This document shows positions 62,554-64,000 of a stretch of DNA of 64,000 bases, piece by piece. The DNA is from Solwaraspora sp. WMMD406. GTDB lineage: Bacteria; Actinomycetota; Actinomycetes; Mycobacteriales; Micromonosporaceae. The stretch's first letter is position 1; each line of letters starts with the position of its first letter. The stretch covers positions 5,550,001 through 5,614,000 of the forward strand of contig NZ_JARUBF010000001.1 in assembly GCF_029626025.1 (NCBI RefSeq), in the 5' to 3' direction. The position numbers and the translations under genes are program-made. Below the pieces are notes generated by a model. That model saw only the letters and a list, made by a program, of their open reading frames with translations. It did no database searches and was not told the origin of the DNA.

Positions 62554-64000
62554 TCACAGATCGTCGTCGTCGAAGTCGGGTCGGACATCTCGGGCGAACA
62601 TGATCTCATCATTGCTGGTGCCGGCGGCGACCATCGGCCAGACCATCGCGTCCTTGCCCACCACGAAGTCGATCACCACCGGAACGTCGTCGATCTCCAT
62701 CGCCGCGGCGATGGTCTTGTCGACGTCGGCGGCGTTCTCGCAGCGCAGCCCGACACACCCCAACGCCTCGGCGAGTTTGACGAAGTCCGGGATGCGGTGC
62801 TTGTGGGTGCCCAGGTCGGTGTTGGAGTAACGCTGGTCGTAGAAGAGGGTCTGCCACTGCCGGACCATGCCCAGGTTGCCGTTGTTGATCACCGCGACCT
62901 TGACCGGGATGCCTTCGAGCGCACAGGTGGCCAACTCCTGGTTGGTCATCTGGAAGCAGCCGTCGCCGTCGACCGCCCAGACCACCGTCTGCGGCCGGCC
63001 GACCTTGGCGCCCATCGCCGCCGGCACGGCGTACCCCATGGTGCCCAGGCCACCGGAGTTGAGCCAGGTGTTGGGCTTCTCGTAGGAGATGAACTGGGAG
63101 GCCCACATCTGGTGCTGGCCCACCCCGGCGACGTAGATGGCGTCGGGACCGGCGAGCTTGCCGAGCCGCTCGATCACGTACTGCGGGGAGAGCGTGCCGT
63201 CGTCGGGCTCATCGTAGCCCAGCGGATAGCGCTGCCGCAGGTCGTCGAGCTGCGCCCACCAGTCGGTACGGTCCCCGGCGGCCCCGCCCCGCGCCCCACC
63301 GGTACGGGTCGGACCGACCGGCCGGTCAGCCGACCCCACCCGGGCCGCCGCCGCCGGGTACGCCTCGATCAATTCGTCGATCACGTGTCGGGCGTCACCG
63401 ACGATCGGCACGTCGGCGGCCCGGTTCTTGCCGATCTCCGCCGGGTCGATGTCGGCGTGCACGATCGCGGCACCGGGAGCGAAGGAATCCAGCTTGCCGG
63501 TGACCCGATCGTCGAACCGCGCGCCGAGCGCCACCAGCAGATCGGCCTTCTGCAGGGCGTACACGGCGGCCACCGTGCCGTGCATGCCGGGCATGCCGAG
63601 GTGCTGCTGGTGCGAGTCGGGGAAGGCTCCCCGGGCCATCAGGGTGGTGACCACCGGGATGTTGGTCAGTTCGGCGAGCTTGCGCAGCCCTTCGGTGGCC
63701 TGCGCCTTGAGCACGCCGCCGCCGACGTAGAGCACCGGACGCCGGGCGGTGGCCATCAGCCGGGCGGCCTCCCGGATCTGCTTGCCGTGCGGATGCAGCG
63801 TGGGCCGGTATCCGGGCAGGTCCAGCGTCGGCGGCCAGGCGAAGGTCGTCTGCGCCTGCAGCACGTCCTTGGGAATGTCGACCAGCACCGGACCGGGCCG
63901 GCCGGTCGCGGCCAGGTGGAACGCCTCGGCCAGCACTCGGGGAATCTCCTCGCCCGACTGCACCAGGTAGTTGTGCTTGGTGATCGGCAGGGTGATGCCC
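62554..64000 (-). CDS. ilvB: Acetolactate synthase catalytic subunit, N-terminus off the right edge
   Basis: This ThDP-dependent enzyme forms acetolactate or acetohydroxybutyrate. The window holds the C-terminal ~480 residues. [20 protein letters not shown], the FAD-type central domain ([40 protein letters not shown]) and the ThDP-binding motif ([20 protein letters not shown], then [20 protein letters not shown]) are intact. It heads the ilvBNC run; any leader or attenuator lies beyond the window. Confidence 0.96.
   Translation of the reverse strand, partial: GITLPITKHNYLVQSGEEIPRVLAEAFHLAATGRPGPVLVDIPKDVLQAQTTFAWPPTLDLPGYRPTLHPHGKQIREAARLMATARRPVLYVGGGVLKAQATEGLRKLAELTNIPVVTTLMARGAFPDSHQQHLGMPGMHGTVAAVYALQKADLLVALGARFDDRVTGKLDSFAPGAAIVHADIDPAEIGKNRAADVPIVGDARHVIDELIEAYPAAAARVGSADRPVGPTRTGGARGGAAGDRTDWWAQLDDLRQRYPLGYDEPDDGTLSPQYVIERLGKLAGPDAIYVAGVGQHQMWASQFISYEKPNTWLNSGGLGTMGYAVPAAMGAKVGRPQTVVWAVDGDGCFQMTNQELATCALEGIPVKVAVINNGNLGMVRQWQTLFYDQRYSNTDLGTHKHRIPDFVKLAEALGCVGLRCENAADVDKTIAAAMEIDDVPVVIDFVVGKDAMVWPMVAAGTSNDEIMFARDVRPDFDDDDL

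Overview
The window is high-GC actinobacterial chromosome, most likely from the family Micromonosporaceae. The evidence is the GC-rich codon use with frequent GTG starts, XRE/DUF397 regulator pairs, DUF3515, a cysteine-type L28 and an F420 gene (cofC). The housekeeping order rpmB, thiL, DUF3515, ddl, gpsA, plsC, cofC, ppk, CYTH-CHAD, NUDIX, hup, leuD, leuC, ndgR is the order I know from other actinomycetes. I identified everything by reading sequence; no database search was run.

Layout. 1-5.0 kb: DAK2 protein (cut by the left edge), rpmB, an acetyltransferase, thiL, an AsnC-type effector domain, a DUF3515 protein and ddl. 5.4-20.8 kb: an accessory block sitting between ddl and gpsA. It holds a secreted carbohydrate-binding protein, a 6.4-kb RHS polymorphic toxin with a type-17-like tip and an Imm31-like immunity gene, remains of other toxin/immunity cassettes, an XRE/DUF397 pair, a run of small unknown genes, broken AbiEii and Phd-type toxin-antitoxin remnants, a long inverted repeat and a PLP-dependent lyase. 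20.9-33.9 kb: the housekeeping series resumes (gpsA, plsC, cofC, ppk1, CYTH-CHAD, NUDIX-phosphatase, hup, leuDC, ndgR, tRNA-Glu, tRNA-Gln, FAH family). 34-47.9 kb: a membrane protein, a DUF-type DNA glycosylase annotation, a GGDEF-STAND-TPR fusion, a subtilase with a Trp-every-fifth-residue tail, arfB, and a MoxR-DUF58-VWA-protease operon. 47.9-64 kb: branched-chain amino acid and serine genes on the minus strand (cimA, ilvE, leuB, serA, ilvC, ilvN, ilvB), interrupted by a PRC-barrel gene, a tyrosine phosphatase, an IS4-family element, an ApbE-like gene and a mannosyl-3-phosphoglycerate synthase.

Functionally the window is unusually rich in branched-chain amino acid biosynthesis: acetolactate synthase, ketol-acid reductoisomerase, citramalate synthase, isopropylmalate dehydratase and dehydrogenase, the aminotransferase, and the NdgR-type regulator next to leuCD. 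The cimA gene has a short leader peptide (MTRLVLIIGC) followed by a U-tailed terminator, which is a textbook attenuator layout.

The observations I rate highest are: (1) at least six genes whose last codons plus stop codon are tandemly duplicated just downstream; (2) the RHS locus with a recognisable recombination arm shared by the live tip and a dead orphan tip; (3) the cimA leader/attenuator; (4) the GGDEF-STAND-TPR protein with one dead and one intact P-loop; (5) the [W-x4]n tail of the subtilase.
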